The translations under genes were made by a program, and so were the position numbers. Below are positions 48,349 to 59,400 of a stretch of DNA of 64,000 bases, one piece after another. The DNA is from Streptomyces abyssalis (lineage in GTDB: Bacteria > Actinomycetota > Actinomycetes > Streptomycetales > Streptomycetaceae). The notes under the pieces are model-generated. The model was not told where the DNA came from, made no database searches, and worked only from the letters and a program-made list of their open reading frames with translations. The stretch is taken from positions 1,455,892 to 1,519,891 of the forward strand of contig NZ_LJGT01000038.1 of assembly GCF_001751365.1 (NCBI RefSeq), written 5' to 3'. How positions within the stretch are numbered: position 1 is the stretch's first letter; each line of letters begins with the position of its first letter.

Positions 48349-50775
48349 ATGGCGGGGCACCTCAGCCCATCCCAGAACCACCAGCACCTCGCTGATGCCA
48401 TGCTGACCACTGGCAATCGCGGTCTCGTCATCGTGATCGCGCTGGTCGCACTGGCAGCTCTCGGCGTCGCCGTCGTGCTGGTCCGTCAAGTACTCGCCGC
48501 GAGCGAGGGCACCGACAGCATGAAGAAGATCGCTGCTGCCGTGCAGGAAGGCGCGAACGCCTATCTTGCCCGCCAGTTGCGCACACTCGGCATTTTCGCC
48601 GTAGTGGTCTTCTTCCTGTTGTTCTTGTTGCCTGCCGATGACATGAACCAGCGTGTAGGACGTTCGTTGTTCTTCCTGGTCGGCGCCGGATTCTCCGCCG
48701 CCACCGGCTATATCGGCATGTGGCTCGCGGTGCGCAGCAACGTACGCGTGGCTGCGGCCGCTCGTGAGGCCACCCCCGAGGACGGGGGGCCCGCTGCTGA
48801 TCTGACCAAGGTCTCGCACAAGGCCATGAAGATCGCCTTCCGTACGGGCGGCGTCGTCGGCATGTTCACCGTCGGACTCGGCCTGCTGGGTGCGGCCTGC
48901 GTCGTGCTCGTCTACGCCGCGGACGCGCCCAAGGTGCTGGAGGGCTTCGGCCTCGGTGCCGCGCTGATCGCGATGTTCATGCGTGTCGGGGGCGGCATCT
49001 TCACCAAGGCCGCGGACGTCGGTGCCGACCTCGTCGGCAAGGTCGAGCAGGGCATCCCGGAGGACGACCCGCGTAATGCCGCGACCATCGCGGACAACGT
49101 CGGCGACAACGTCGGCGACTGCGCGGGCATGGCAGCGGACCTCTTCGAGTCCTACGCCGTGACGCTGGTCGCGGCGCTCATCCTGGGCACTGCCGTCTTC
49201 GGCAACGACGGGCTCACCTTCCCGCTGATCGTCCCGGCGATCGGCGTGATCACGGCCATGATCGGTGTGTTCGCGGTGGCACCGCGCACCAAGGACCGCA
49301 GCGGCATGACGGCGATCAACCGCGGCTTCTTCATCTCCGCGGTGATCTCCCTGGTCCTGGTCGCGATCGCGGCGTACACGTATCTCCCCTCCAGCTACGC
49401 CGACTTGAAGGGCGTGGCCGGAAGCGATGCGCAGGAGATCCTCGGTCACACCGGGGACCCGCGGGTGCTGGCAGTCGTCGCCGTCGCCATCGGCATCGTG
49501 CTCGCCGCGGTGATCCAGCAGCTGACGGGCTACTTCACCGAGACCAACCGCAAGCCCGTACGGGACATCGGCAGGACGTCGCTGACCGGTCCGGCCACGG
49601 TCATCCTCTCGGGCATCTCCATCGGTCTGGAGTCGGCCGTCTACACGGCGATTCTCATCGGGCTGAGCGTCTACGGCGCGTTCCTCCTCGGAGGCGGCAC
49701 CGTGATGCTGGCGCTCTTCGCCGTGGCCCTCGCGGGCACCGGTCTGCTGACCACGGTCGGCGTCATCGTCGCCATGGACACCTTCGGTCCGGTCTCCGAC
49801 AACGCGCAGGGCATCGCGGAGATGTCCGGTGACGTCGAGGGTGCGGGCGCCCAGGTGCTCACCGACCTCGACGCGGTGGGCAACACCACCAAGGCGATCA
49901 CCAAGGGCATCGCCATCGCCACGGCCGTGCTCGCCGCGGCGGCGCTGTTCGGTTCGTACCGTACGGAGCTCGTCCACGCGCTCAGCGAGGCGGGGGAGAG
50001 CAGCGGCAAGATGCTGCAGCTCCTTGACATCGCGCAGCCCAGCACGCTGGTCGGGCTGATGCTCGGCGCGGCCGTCGTCTTCCTCTTCTCCGGGTTGGCG
50101 ATCAACGCGGTGTCGCGGTCGGCGGGCGCGGTGGTCTACGAGGTCCGCCGGCAGTTCCGTGAGAAGCCCGGGATCATGGACCACACGGAGAAGCCGGAGT
50201 ACGGACGCGTCGTCGACATCTGCACGAAGGACGCTCTGCGGGAGCTGACGACGCCCGGTCTGCTGGCCGTGATGTCGCCGATCCTGGTGGGCTTCACCTT
50301 CGGCGCCGGTGCTCTGGCGGCGTTCCTGGCCGGCGCGATCGGTGCGGGCACGCTGATGGCCGTCTTCCTGGCCAACTCCGGTGGTGCGTGGGACAACGCC
50401 AAGAAGCTCGTCGAGGACGGGCATCACGGCGGCAAGGGCGGCGAGGCCCACGAGGCCACCATCATCGGCGACACGGTCGGCGACCCGTTCAAGGACACCG
50501 CGGGCCCGGCCATCAACCCGTTGCTGAAGGTGATGAACCTGGTGGCGCTGCTCATCGCCCCCGCGGTCATCCAGTTCTCCTACGGTGACGACGCGAGCAC
50601 CGGCGTACGCGCCGTCGTCGCGCTGATCTCCGCAGGAGTCGTCATCGGTGCCGTCTACATCTCGAAGCGGCGCGGGATCGCCATGAGCGACACCGACGCC
50701 GAGAACGGGAACGGCGACGCCGGCAACGAGACCGAACGCACGGCGAAGCCGAGCGATCCCGTCGCGGCCTCATGA
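48349..50775 (+). CDS. hppA: Membrane-bound H+-translocating pyrophosphatase (K+-independent type)
   Basis: An 808-residue protein with about 16 TM segments. It starts at ATG 48349 after AAGGAGG. The PPi site is KAADVGADLVGKVEQGIPEDDPRNAATIADNVGDNVGDCAGMAADLFESY, split around the usual DVGADLVGK and DNVGDN motifs, with the second Asp-rich site at NSGGAWDNAKK and GDTVGDPFKDTAGPA. The K/A switch reads GNTTKAITKG, where Lys marks K+-independent H+-pumps. It uses pyrophosphate to pump protons across the membrane. The C-terminal 35 residues are a hydrophilic Asn/Glu-rich tail. A terminator follows. Confidence 0.96.
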   Translation: MAGHLSPSQNHQHLADAMLTTGNRGLVIVIALVALAALGVAVVLVRQVLAASEGTDSMKKIAAAVQEGANAYLARQLRTLGIFAVVVFFLLFLLPADDMNQRVGRSLFFLVGAGFSAATGYIGMWLAVRSNVRVAAAAREATPEDGGPAADLTKVSHKAMKIAFRTGGVVGMFTVGLGLLGAACVVLVYAADAPKVLEGFGLGAALIAMFMRVGGGIFTKAADVGADLVGKVEQGIPEDDPRNAATIADNVGDNVGDCAGMAADLFESYAVTLVAALILGTAVFGNDGLTFPLIVPAIGVITAMIGVFAVAPRTKDRSGMTAINRGFFISAVISLVLVAIAAYTYLPSSYADLKGVAGSDAQEILGHTGDPRVLAVVAVAIGIVLAAVIQQLTGYFTETNRKPVRDIGRTSLTGPATVILSGISIGLESAVYTAILIGLSVYGAFLLGGGTVMLALFAVALAGTGLLTTVGVIVAMDTFGPVSDNAQGIAEMSGDVEGAGAQVLTDLDAVGNTTKAITKGIAIATAVLAAAALFGSYRTELVHALSEAGESSGKMLQLLDIAQPSTLVGLMLGAAVVFLFSGLAINAVSRSAGAVVYEVRRQFREKPGIMDHTEKPEYGRVVDICTKDALRELTTPGLLAVMSPILVGFTFGAGALAAFLAGAIGAGTLMAVFLANSGGAWDNAKKLVEDGHHGGKGGEAHEATIIGDTVGDPFKDTAGPAINPLLKVMNLVALLIAPAVIQFSYGDDASTGVRAVVALISAGVVIGAVYISKRRGIAMSDTDAENGNGDAGNETERTAKPSDPVAAS

Positions 50776-50806
50776 GGGCCTGACAGGTCACATTGCATCA
50801 ACAGAA

Positions 50807-50840
50807 GGGCGGACAGGGCGCGTTGGCGTCCTGTCCGCCC
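50807..50840 (+). terminator. Strong hairpin after hppA
   Basis: GGGCGGACAGG (50807-50817) pairs perfectly with CCTGTCCGCCC (50830-50840) with a 12-nt loop, 31 bases after the hppA stop. Confidence 0.8.
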
Positions 50841-50983
50841 CACTGTTGTCTGTGGGGCACCACACAGGTCGGCAGGGTGACTCAAATGGCTACAATGCGC
50901 TGCAAATGCCCAGCCCGACTCGCCGCCGCCGACCCCTGGGCGTGTATGTTCCGGGCCGAACAGCCACGGAAGGGACCGATCCG

Positions 50984-51544
50984 GTGAACAAGAAACTTGC
51001 GGCCGCACTCTCCGGGAGCGCGGCGATCGCGCTCACGCTGACCGGTTGCAGCGACGACAGCGGCGCGAAGGCCGACGAGTGGGCCAAGCAGGTCTGCGAC
51101 CAGGTCCAGCCTCAGGTGAAGAAGATCCAGGAGGCCAACACGTCGATCAACGACGCGTCCAAGGAGAAGAACTCCTCGGAGGACGTGAAGAAGACCGACG
51201 CCGCGGCCTTCGAGAAGATCTCCGGCGCCTACAAGTCCCTCGGCGACGCGGTCGACGAGGCGGGCCCGCCGCCCGTCGACAACGGGGAACAGCTGCACTC
51301 CGACGCGGTCAAGGAACTGCGCGGCATCTCGGCCAAGTACGGCCAGCTGCGCAAGACGGTCGACGGCCTGGACACCAAGGACCAGGCGAAGTTCGCCGAG
51401 GGCCTCCAGGGCATCGCCACCCAGCTCGACACCCTCGGCAAGAGCGGTGACAAGGCCCTGAGCAAGCTGCAGTCCGGCGACGTCGGCAAGGCGATGGCCA
51501 ACCAGAAGGGCTGCAAGCGCCCCGGGAACCCGCCGAGCGTGTAG
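50984..51544 (+). CDS. Small lipoprotein, unknown function
   Basis: A 186-residue lipoprotein starting at GTG 50984 (purine-rich GGAAGGGA nearby). A lipobox LTLTGC puts Cys22 as the lipidated residue after a short Lys-Lys start and hydrophobic core. The mature part is helical and highly charged, with two further Cys (KQVCDQV and KGCKRP) that may pair, and a repeated Lys/Asp/Glu pattern (EANTSINDASKEKNSSED). It resembles small actinobacterial secreted helical lipoproteins found between hppA and the methyltransferase gene in other Streptomyces. No enzymatic motif is seen. Confidence 0.75.
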   Translation: MNKKLAAALSGSAAIALTLTGCSDDSGAKADEWAKQVCDQVQPQVKKIQEANTSINDASKEKNSSEDVKKTDAAAFEKISGAYKSLGDAVDEAGPPPVDNGEQLHSDAVKELRGISAKYGQLRKTVDGLDTKDQAKFAEGLQGIATQLDTLGKSGDKALSKLQSGDVGKAMANQKGCKRPGNPPSV

Positions 51545-51619
51545 GTCCTGCCGAGCAGGGAGGCGTTCCCCGCCTCCCGGGCGGTCCATACCGGCACCCC
51601 GGGACGTCACAATGGGTGC

Positions 51620-53185
51620 GTGAGTACGAGCGAGCGCCTTCCGTCAGCAGACCCCGACCGCACCGTCAGGCTCAGGGAGGCGTTGCGCGCCGCGGACTTC
51701 ACCGCCGACGGTCTTCTCGACCTCCTCGGCGGTCCCGCGTACGCCGCCCTCGCACGGAGCGAGAACGTTCCGGCCCTGCGTGCGACCCGCGGCACGAGCC
51801 CCCTGGAGACGCTCGTCCGGCTCTTCCTGCTTCAGCGGGATGTCCCGCGTGAGCAGGCGCGGGGCGCGCTGCCCCTCGACGACGCGCTGCAGGACGGCTG
51901 GCTGGTGCCCGCGGAGGACGCCGGCGGCGGCGAGGGCCCGGTGCCCACGGAACCGTCGGTGCGCGCGACCGTGGACGTACGGCCCTACGGCGGGCCCGAG
52001 GGCCAGGACTGGTGGATCGTCGCCGACCTCGGATGCGCCGTCGGCGGTGCGGCGGGCGCAGGGACGACGGAGGGCACGCACGGCAGGGACGTCGTCCTCG
52101 GTGTCGGCGGTGCCTCGACGACGCTGGCCGGCATCACCGTACGTACGCCCGTCGGGCGCGCCCTCGACATCGGCACCGGCTCCGGGCTGCAGGCGCTGCA
52201 CGCCGCGCAGCATGCCACCCGGGTCACCGCGACCGACATCAACCCCCGCGCGGTCACAGCCGCCGGGCTCACGCTGATGCTCTCCGGGGCGTCCGGGGTG
52301 GACCTGCGGGAGGGGGCCCTCTTCGAACCCGTCGCGGGCGACGAGCCGTACGACCTCATCGTCTCCAACCCGCCCTTCGTGATCTCGCCGGGTGCGCGGC
52401 TGACGTACAGGGACGGCGGCATGGCGGGTGACGACCTGTGCCGCACCCTCGTGGAGCGGTCGGCGGACCGGCTGGCGCACGGCGGCTACTGCCAGCTGCT
52501 CGCCAACTGGGAGCACGCGCACGGCGAGGACTGGCGCGAGCGGTTGCGGTCCTGGGTGCCTCCCGGCTGCGACGCGTGGATCGTGCAGCGCGAGGTGCAG
52601 GACGTCACGCAGTACGCGGAGCTGTGGTTGCGGGATGCCGGGGACCACCGTGCGGAAGAGGCCGAGTACGCGGCCCGGTACGGGGAATGGCTGGACGAGT
52701 TCGAGCGCAGGGGCACGAGCGCGGTCGGGTTCGGATGGATCACGCTGCGCAAGAGCGGTGCCGAGGAGCCGGGAATCACGGTGGAGGAGTGGCCGCATCC
52801 CGTTCAGCAGCCCTTGGGTGACGAGGTGGTTCAGCATTTCGAGCGTCAGGACTTCCTGCGCGCGACCGACGACGCCGCCCTCCTTGACTGCCACTTCCGG
52901 CTGGCCGACGGCGTCGTTCAGGAGCAGGTCGGTGCGCCCGGCGCGGAGGACCCGGAGCATGTGGTGCTGCGTCAGCAGCACGGGATGCGGCGTGCCACGA
53001 AGGTGGACACGGTGGGCGCCGGCTTCGCGGGAGTGTGCGACGGGTCGCTGCCCGCCTGGCGGATCCTCGACGCCATCGCGCAGCTGGTGGGGGAGGACCC
53101 GGTGATGCTGCGCGACCGCACGCCGGGGGCGATCCGGCTGCTGGTGGAACAGGGCTTCCTGCTGCCCGTGGAGCCGGCGGGGTAG
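51620..53185 (+). CDS. SAM-dependent methyltransferase with N5-Gln/N6-Ade-type NPPF motif
   Basis: A 521-residue protein. An N-terminal winged-helix-like domain (about 1-105: REALRAADFTADGLLDLLG) is followed by the Rossmann methyltransferase core with SAM motif I ALDIGTGSGLQALHAA, VTATDINPRAV as motif II and VSNPPFVISPG as motif IV. The NPPF motif is found in enzymes that methylate the amide of Gln or amino groups of bases. A C-terminal domain (about 390-521) has DAIAQLVGEDPVMLRD. It may modify a release factor or RNA, but the substrate is unknown. The start GTG 51620 follows the lipoprotein gene after 75 bases. Confidence 0.85.
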   Translation: MSTSERLPSADPDRTVRLREALRAADFTADGLLDLLGGPAYAALARSENVPALRATRGTSPLETLVRLFLLQRDVPREQARGALPLDDALQDGWLVPAEDAGGGEGPVPTEPSVRATVDVRPYGGPEGQDWWIVADLGCAVGGAAGAGTTEGTHGRDVVLGVGGASTTLAGITVRTPVGRALDIGTGSGLQALHAAQHATRVTATDINPRAVTAAGLTLMLSGASGVDLREGALFEPVAGDEPYDLIVSNPPFVISPGARLTYRDGGMAGDDLCRTLVERSADRLAHGGYCQLLANWEHAHGEDWRERLRSWVPPGCDAWIVQREVQDVTQYAELWLRDAGDHRAEEAEYAARYGEWLDEFERRGTSAVGFGWITLRKSGAEEPGITVEEWPHPVQQPLGDEVVQHFERQDFLRATDDAALLDCHFRLADGVVQEQVGAPGAEDPEHVVLRQQHGMRRATKVDTVGAGFAGVCDGSLPAWRILDAIAQLVGEDPVMLRDRTPGAIRLLVEQGFLLPVEPAG

Positions 53186-53497
53186 AAGGAGCCGGAAGGG
53201 CTGGAGAGCCCGGAGGGGCCGAAGGGGCCTCCGAGGCTGGAGGGGTCGGAGAAGCCGCCGGAATCGCACACTCCGCACAGTCAGTGATCGTATTTTCGGC
53301 GTGAATTCGCTCATCAAAGGTGGTCCGCCGTTGTCCTAGGCGTGAGGATCGGGCGGTATCGGGCGGCAGGACCGGCGGATGTCGGGTTACCGTTCGAGTT
53401 GCGTTGCGGAGTTTTCCCGTTTGACACGTAGCCGGGATGTACCGTCACACTCCGCAGCGAACCGATGCCGTACGCCGACCGGAGAGAAGAGCAGAAG
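53186..53497. promoter_or_regulatory. topA leader and promoter region
   Basis: A perfect -35-like TTGACA (53421-53426) is followed 17 bases later by GTCACA, a poor -10. An AT-richer part lies near 53280-53320. No coding frame with a signature. Streptomyces topA promoters are known to respond to supercoiling, which can go with a weak -10. Confidence 0.4.
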
Positions 53498-56413
53498 TTG
53501 TCCCCGACCAGCGAGCCCGCAAACGGCGGGCGCCGACTCGTCATCGTCGAGTCGCCCGCCAAGGCCAAAACGATCAAGGGGTATCTCGGCCCCGGCTATG
53601 TGGTCGAGGCCAGCGTGGGGCATGTCCGGGACCTTCCGAACGGCGCCGCGGAGGTCCCCGCGAAGTACAAGGGCGAGTCCTGGGCGCGGCTCGGTGTGAA
53701 CGTCAATCACGACTTCGAGCCGCTGTACGTGGTGAACACGGACAAGAAGGAACAGGTCAAGAAGCTCAAGCAGCTTCTCGCCGAATCCGACGAACTCCTG
53801 CTCGCCACCGATGAGGACCGCGAGGGCGAGGCCATCGCCTGGCATCTGCGCGAGGTCCTCAAGCCCAAGGTGCCGGTGCGCCGGATGGTCTTCCACGAGA
53901 TCACGCAGGACGCCATCCAGGACGCGGTGCGCAATCCGCGCGACCTGAACCAGCGCCTCGTCGACGCCCAGGAGACGCGTCGCATCCTCGACCGGCTCTA
54001 CGGCTACGAGGTCTCGCCCGTGCTGTGGAAGAAGGTCATGCCGCGGCTCTCGGCGGGCCGCGTGCAGTCCGTGGCGACGAGGCTGGTCGTCGAGCGTGAG
54101 CGCGAGCGCATGGCGTTCCGCTCCGCCGAGTACTGGGACCTGACGGCCACCTTCGCCACGGGGCAGGGCCATCGCCAGGCCGGCGCCGGTGACCCGGGCA
54201 CGTTCGGCGCGAGGCTCAACACCGTCGACGGCCGGCGCGTGGCCCAGGGGCGTGACTTCGGCGCGGACGGACAGCTGAAGAACCCGGACCAGGTGCTGCA
54301 TCTGGACGAGGAGAACGCCCGAGCCCTCGCCTCCGCCCTCGCGGAGACGCGCTTCTCGGTGCGTTCCGTCGAATCCAAGCCGTACCGCCGCTCGCCGTAC
54401 GCCCCGTTCCGTACGACCACGCTCCAGCAGGAGGCGAGCCGCAAGCTCGGCTTCGGGGCGAAGATGACGATGCAGGTGGCGCAGAAGCTGTATGAGAACG
54501 GCTTCATCACCTATATGCGTACGGACTCCACCACGCTCTCCGAGACCGCGGTGAGCGCCGCCCGTGCGCAGGTCACGCAGCTCTACGGCGCCGAATACCT
54601 GCCTGAGCGGCCACGGGTCTACACGGGCAAGGTCAAGAACGCCCAGGAGGCGCACGAGGCGATCCGCCCCTCCGGCGACCGCTTCCGCACGCCTGCCGAA
54701 ACCGGCCTGACGGGCGAGCAGTTCAGGCTCTACGAGCTGATCTGGAAGCGGACCGTCGCCTCGCAGATGAAGGACGCCACCGGGCAGTCGGTGACCGTAC
54801 GGGTCGGCGGACAGGCCAGTGACGGGCGGGACGCCGAGTTCACCGCGACCGGCAAGATCATCACCTTCCACGGCTTCCTCAAGGCGTACGTCGAGGGCTC
54901 CGACGACCCGAACGCCGAGCTGGACGACCGTGAGCGCCGCCTCCCGCACGTCACCGAGGGCGACCCGCTCACCGCCGAGGAGCTGTCGGTCGACGGCCAC
55001 GCGACCAAGCCCCCGGCGCGCTACACCGAGGCCACGCTCGTGAAGGAGCTGGAGGAGCGGGAGATCGGCCGCCCCTCCACGTACGCCTCGATCATCAGCA
55101 CCATCCTCGACCGGCGCTACGTCTTCAAGAAGGGGACGGCCCTGGTGCCCTCCTTCCTGAGCTTCGCCGTGGTGGGGCTGCTGGAGAAGCACTTCGGCCG
55201 GCTCGTCGACTACGACTTCACGGCCAAGATGGAGGACGACCTCGACCGCATCGCGGCGGGCAGCGCCGCCTCAGTGCCGTGGCTGCGCCGCTTCTACTTC
55301 GGCGAGGACGGCCAGGCGGGCGGTGCCCCGGGCTCCGCGGCCGACTCCGGCAACGGCGACGGCGACCACCTGGGTGGTCTCAAAGAGCTCGTCTCCGACC
55401 TGGGCGCGATCGACGCCAAGGGCGTCTCGTCCTTCCCCGTCGGTGAGGGCATCACGCTGCGCGTCGGGCGCTACGGCCCGTACGTCGAGGGCCCGCCGCC
55501 CTCCCCGGACGAGCCCGGCCAGCGCGCCGACGTCCCCGACGACCTGCCCCCGGACGAGCTGACCGTCGAGCTGGCCAAGGAACTGCTGGCCAAGCCCAGC
55601 GGCGACTTCGAGCTGGGCACCGACCCGGAGACCGGCCGCCCGGTCGTGGCGCGGGACGGCAGGTACGGCCCGTACGTGACGGAGGTGCTCCCCGAGGGCA
55701 CGCCGAAGACGGGCAAGAACGCCGTCAAGCCGCGCACCGCCTCGCTGCTGAAGTCGATGTCGCTGGACACGATCACGCTCGCGGAGGCGCTCAAGCTGCT
55801 TTCGCTGCCGCGGGTGGTGGGCACCGACCCCGAGTCGGGCGAGGAGATCACCGCGCAGAACGGCAGGTACGGGCCGTACATGAAGCGCGGCACCGACTCC
55901 CGTTCGCTGGAGACCGAGGAGCAGATCTTCACGATCGACCTCGACCAGGCCCTCGCGATCTACGCGCAGCCCAAGCAGCGCGGCCGTGCCGCGGCCAAGC
56001 CGCCGCTGAAGGAGCTGGGCACCGACCCGCAGAGCGAGCGTCCCGTCGTCGTCAAGGACGGCCGTTTCGGCCCGTACGTGACCGACGGCGAGACGAACGC
56101 GACGCTGCGCCGTGACGACGACCCGGAGACCATCACGGCCGAGCGCGGGTTCGAACTGCTCGCGGACAAGCGGGCGAAGGGCCCGGCGAAGAAGGCCACG
56201 AAGAAGAAGGCGACAAAGAAGAAGGCCACGGCCAAGAAGTCCGCCGCGAAGACGACCACGGCCAAGAGCACGGCCGCCAGGACGACCGCGAAGAAGACGG
56301 CCGCGAAGAAGACCACGACGAAGAAGGCAGCCGCGAAGACGGCGGCGTCGAAGAAGGCAGCCTCCGGGGGATCCGGCGGGTCCGGCACCGCCGGGGGGTC
56401 CACCGGGGCGTAA
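53498..56413 (+). CDS. topA: DNA topoisomerase I
   Basis: A 971-residue type IA topoisomerase. It is read from TTG 53498 (MSPTSEPANGGRRLVIVES), because GGAGAGAAG precedes it and it matches the family start; ATG 53465 would add 11 residues. The Toprim domain has VIVESPAKAKTI with the catalytic Glu and ATDEDREGEAIAWH. The active-site Tyr lies in FITYMRTDST. C-terminal TopA repeats end with YGPYVT-like units (RYGPYVEG, RYGPYVTE, RYGPYMKR, RFGPYVTD). There are no Zn ribbons. The last 70 residues are a Lys/Ala/Thr-rich tail, as known for Streptomyces TopA, where the tail gives processivity. It relaxes negative supercoils. Confidence 0.97.
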   Translation: MSPTSEPANGGRRLVIVESPAKAKTIKGYLGPGYVVEASVGHVRDLPNGAAEVPAKYKGESWARLGVNVNHDFEPLYVVNTDKKEQVKKLKQLLAESDELLLATDEDREGEAIAWHLREVLKPKVPVRRMVFHEITQDAIQDAVRNPRDLNQRLVDAQETRRILDRLYGYEVSPVLWKKVMPRLSAGRVQSVATRLVVERERERMAFRSAEYWDLTATFATGQGHRQAGAGDPGTFGARLNTVDGRRVAQGRDFGADGQLKNPDQVLHLDEENARALASALAETRFSVRSVESKPYRRSPYAPFRTTTLQQEASRKLGFGAKMTMQVAQKLYENGFITYMRTDSTTLSETAVSAARAQVTQLYGAEYLPERPRVYTGKVKNAQEAHEAIRPSGDRFRTPAETGLTGEQFRLYELIWKRTVASQMKDATGQSVTVRVGGQASDGRDAEFTATGKIITFHGFLKAYVEGSDDPNAELDDRERRLPHVTEGDPLTAEELSVDGHATKPPARYTEATLVKELEEREIGRPSTYASIISTILDRRYVFKKGTALVPSFLSFAVVGLLEKHFGRLVDYDFTAKMEDDLDRIAAGSAASVPWLRRFYFGEDGQAGGAPGSAADSGNGDGDHLGGLKELVSDLGAIDAKGVSSFPVGEGITLRVGRYGPYVEGPPPSPDEPGQRADVPDDLPPDELTVELAKELLAKPSGDFELGTDPETGRPVVARDGRYGPYVTEVLPEGTPKTGKNAVKPRTASLLKSMSLDTITLAEALKLLSLPRVVGTDPESGEEITAQNGRYGPYMKRGTDSRSLETEEQIFTIDLDQALAIYAQPKQRGRAAAKPPLKELGTDPQSERPVVVKDGRFGPYVTDGETNATLRRDDDPETITAERGFELLADKRAKGPAKKATKKKATKKKATAKKSAAKTTTAKSTAARTTAKKTAAKKTTTKKAAAKTAASKKAASGGSGGSGTAGGSTGA

Positions 56414-56482
56414 GGCGCTGGTCCCGCCCGTTTGTTCGGGCTGGGGCACGCGGCTTCCACGGCTCCCTATACCCTGACCGCC

Positions 56483-59400
56483 ATGACGCGAGCAGATCAG
56501 CCAATGGGCGTACCCCCCACCTCCGACGCCCCGGACGACGCACTCGCCGCGGAGTCCCGCGAGCGCGCCGTGGGCGCGCTGTTGCGGTTCGGCCCCCTCC
56601 GGCGCCTGTGGAGCGCCCACTTGACCAGCGGGATCGGCGACGCGCTCGCCCTGCTGGTGCTGTTGCTGCTTGCCCTGCAGGCGGCGACCGTACGGGCAAC
56701 GGGCGCCGACGCCGTCTTCGGCGGCGGCTACCGGGGCATCGCCCTGGTCATCACGGCGGTCTTCGGCGCGCGGCTGCTGGCCACGCTCCTCTTCGGCGCC
56801 GTGCTGCTCGGACCGCTGTCGGCGCTGCTGGCCCCCGGCAAGGGCGTGCTCGACCGGCGCTGGACCATGTTCACGGCCGACGCGCTGCGTGCACTCGCCC
56901 TCATCGTCGCGCCGATGTGGATCGACTGGATGACGGCCGACGCCTTCGCGCTCGTCCTGATCACGGTCTTCGTGCTCGGAGTCGCCGAACGCTTCTGGAC
57001 CGTCGCCAAGGACAGCGCTGCTCCGGCGCTGCTGCCCGCGCCGCCGCCCGAGGGCGCCGCCGTGCGTCCGCTCCCGGACCGGCAGGACGCGCTGCGGCGG
57101 CTCTGGCTGCGCAGCACCTTCCTGGCGCTGCCGGTCGCCGCCATCGGACTGGTCGTGGTCACGCTCGTCAGCAACGCGCTCGGCTCGGCGTTCGACTGGT
57201 TCGACAGCCACCAGGCCGCGCTGGGCTCGTATGTGGCGGCCGGTCTGTTCGCCGCCGCGCTCTCCGTCGTGTACTTCCTGGAGCTGCCGGACGGCGGAAC
57301 TCCCCGCCCGCGCTCACCACTTGAGGGCCTGCGCCGTCCCAGGGGCAGTTCGGGCTCCGGCGACGGCAAGGGCCGTACCGGCGCCGTCCCGCTGCTGGTG
57401 CTCGCCGGCTCCGCCACGGCCTGGGCCATCGCCTCCGCCGCCGCGCTCGCAGCGCTGCACGCCGCCGACCTCGGTGGCGGCCCCATCGGCTTCGGGCTGC
57501 AGGTCTTCGCCCTCGCCGGCGGTACGGCCGCGGGCATCCGCCTCGGGCCCCGTACGCTTCCGCTGCTCTCGCGGCGCCGCCTGCTCGCCCTCGCCATAGG
57601 CGTCGCCGGGCTGGCCCTGCTCGTCGCCGGTCTGGTGACGGACGCCACCACGGGCCTCGTGCTGATGCTGATCGCGGGCATGTCCTCGGGCGTCGCGGCA
57701 CAGGCCGGCCACGTCCTGCTCGACCAGGAGACCGAGGACGCACAGCGCTCCCGCATGACGGAGCATCTGCAGGCCGTCGTCCGCATCGCGATCGCGCTCG
57801 GGGCCCTGATCGCGCCCGTGGCGGCCGGGTTCATCGGCCCGCACCGTGTGATCGCCGGCGACTTCGTCTTCGACCACGGTGGAGCCGCGTTCACGCTCAT
57901 GCTCGTCGGGGCGCTGCTGCTGCCCGTCGCGGCCCTCGTGCTCGGACGTACGGACGACCGCCAGGGCGTCACGCTCCGCCGCGACCTCCTCGACGCCCTC
58001 GGCGGCGGCCACCCCAAGGAGGCCCCCGCCGGCAACGGCTTCTTCATCGCCCTGGAGGGCGGCGACGGCTCCGGCAAGACCACGCAGGTCGAGACGCTGG
58101 CCGAGTGGATCAGGGGGAAGGGCCACGAGGTCGTCGTCACGAAGGAGCCCGGTGCCACGCCCGTCGGCAAGCGGCTCCGCTCGATACTGCTCGACGTCTC
58201 CTCGGCCGGGCTCTCCCACCGCTCGGAGGCCCTGCTGTACGCCGCCGACCGTGCGGAGCACGTCGACACGGTCGTCCGTCCCGCGCTGGAGCGCGGCGCC
58301 ATCGTCATCTCCGACCGCTACATCGACTCCTCGGTCGCCTACCAGGGCGCCGGCCGCGACCTGTCGCCGACCGAGATCGCCCGCATCTCGCGCTGGGCGA
58401 CCGCCGGGCTGGTGCCGCACCTGACGGTGCTGCTCGACATCGCGCCCGGCACGGCGCGCGAGCGGTTCACCGAGGCGCCGGACAGGCTGGAGTCGGAGCC
58501 CCCGGAGTTCCACGACAAGGTGCGCTCCGGCTTCCTCACGCTGGCCGCCGCGGACCCGGCGCGCTATCTCGTCGTCGACGCCGCACAGGAGCCGGAGGCG
58601 GTCACGACGGCCGTACGCCACCGTCTCGACCAGGTGCTTCCGCTGTCCGACGCGGAGATCAAGGCCCGGGAGGACGCCCGTAAGGCCGCCGAGGAGGAGG
58701 CCCGCCGCAAGGCCGAGGAAGAGGCCGCGCGAAAGGCGGAGGAGGAGCGCCAGGAGCGCGAACGCCAGGAGCAGATGGCCCGGCTGCGGGCGGAGGAGGA
58801 AGAGCGCAAGAAGCGCGCCGCGGAGCTGGAGCGGCAGCAGGCCGAGGCACGTCGTGCGGAGGAGGCCCGGCAGCGGGCCGAGGAGGCACGGCGGATCGCC
58901 GAGGAGGAGCGGCAACGGCGCGACGCCGAGGAGCGCGCACGCGAGGAGGAGATCGCCCGGCAGCGGCGCCTCGCCGAGGAGGAGGCCCGGCTGCGCGCGC
59001 AGGCCGAGGAGCGTCGCCTGGAGAAGCAGCGCCGGGCGGAAGAGGCGCTTCAGCGGGCCGAGCAGTCCCGTAACCGCAGGAGCGGCTCGAACCCGGACGG
59101 CTCGGACGGGGACACCGCCAAACTGCCCCAGCCCGATGAGCAGGAGAGCGGCGGCGACGCGGAATCCGACGCCGAGCGTACGCACGTCATGCCGCGGGCC
59201 CGTCCGGGGGCTGGTTCCGGGCGGTCGCAGCAGGAGGAGTCGCGGCGGGAGGAGTCGCAGCAGGACGAGGCGACGACGATGCTGCCGCGGGTGCCCGCGG
59301 AGGAGCAGGAGCAGAACCGGGTCCGGGAGCGGCAGGACCGTACCCGCGAGATCCCCCAGGTCGACCCGGAGACGGGCCGTACCGCCCGGCCTCGTCCGGA

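Noticed and set aside
48145..50451. 768-codon minus-strand frame opposite hppA
   Set aside because: It is Asp/Arg/His/Gln-rich noise typical of the antisense of a membrane protein in high-GC DNA, while hppA on the plus strand is unmistakable.
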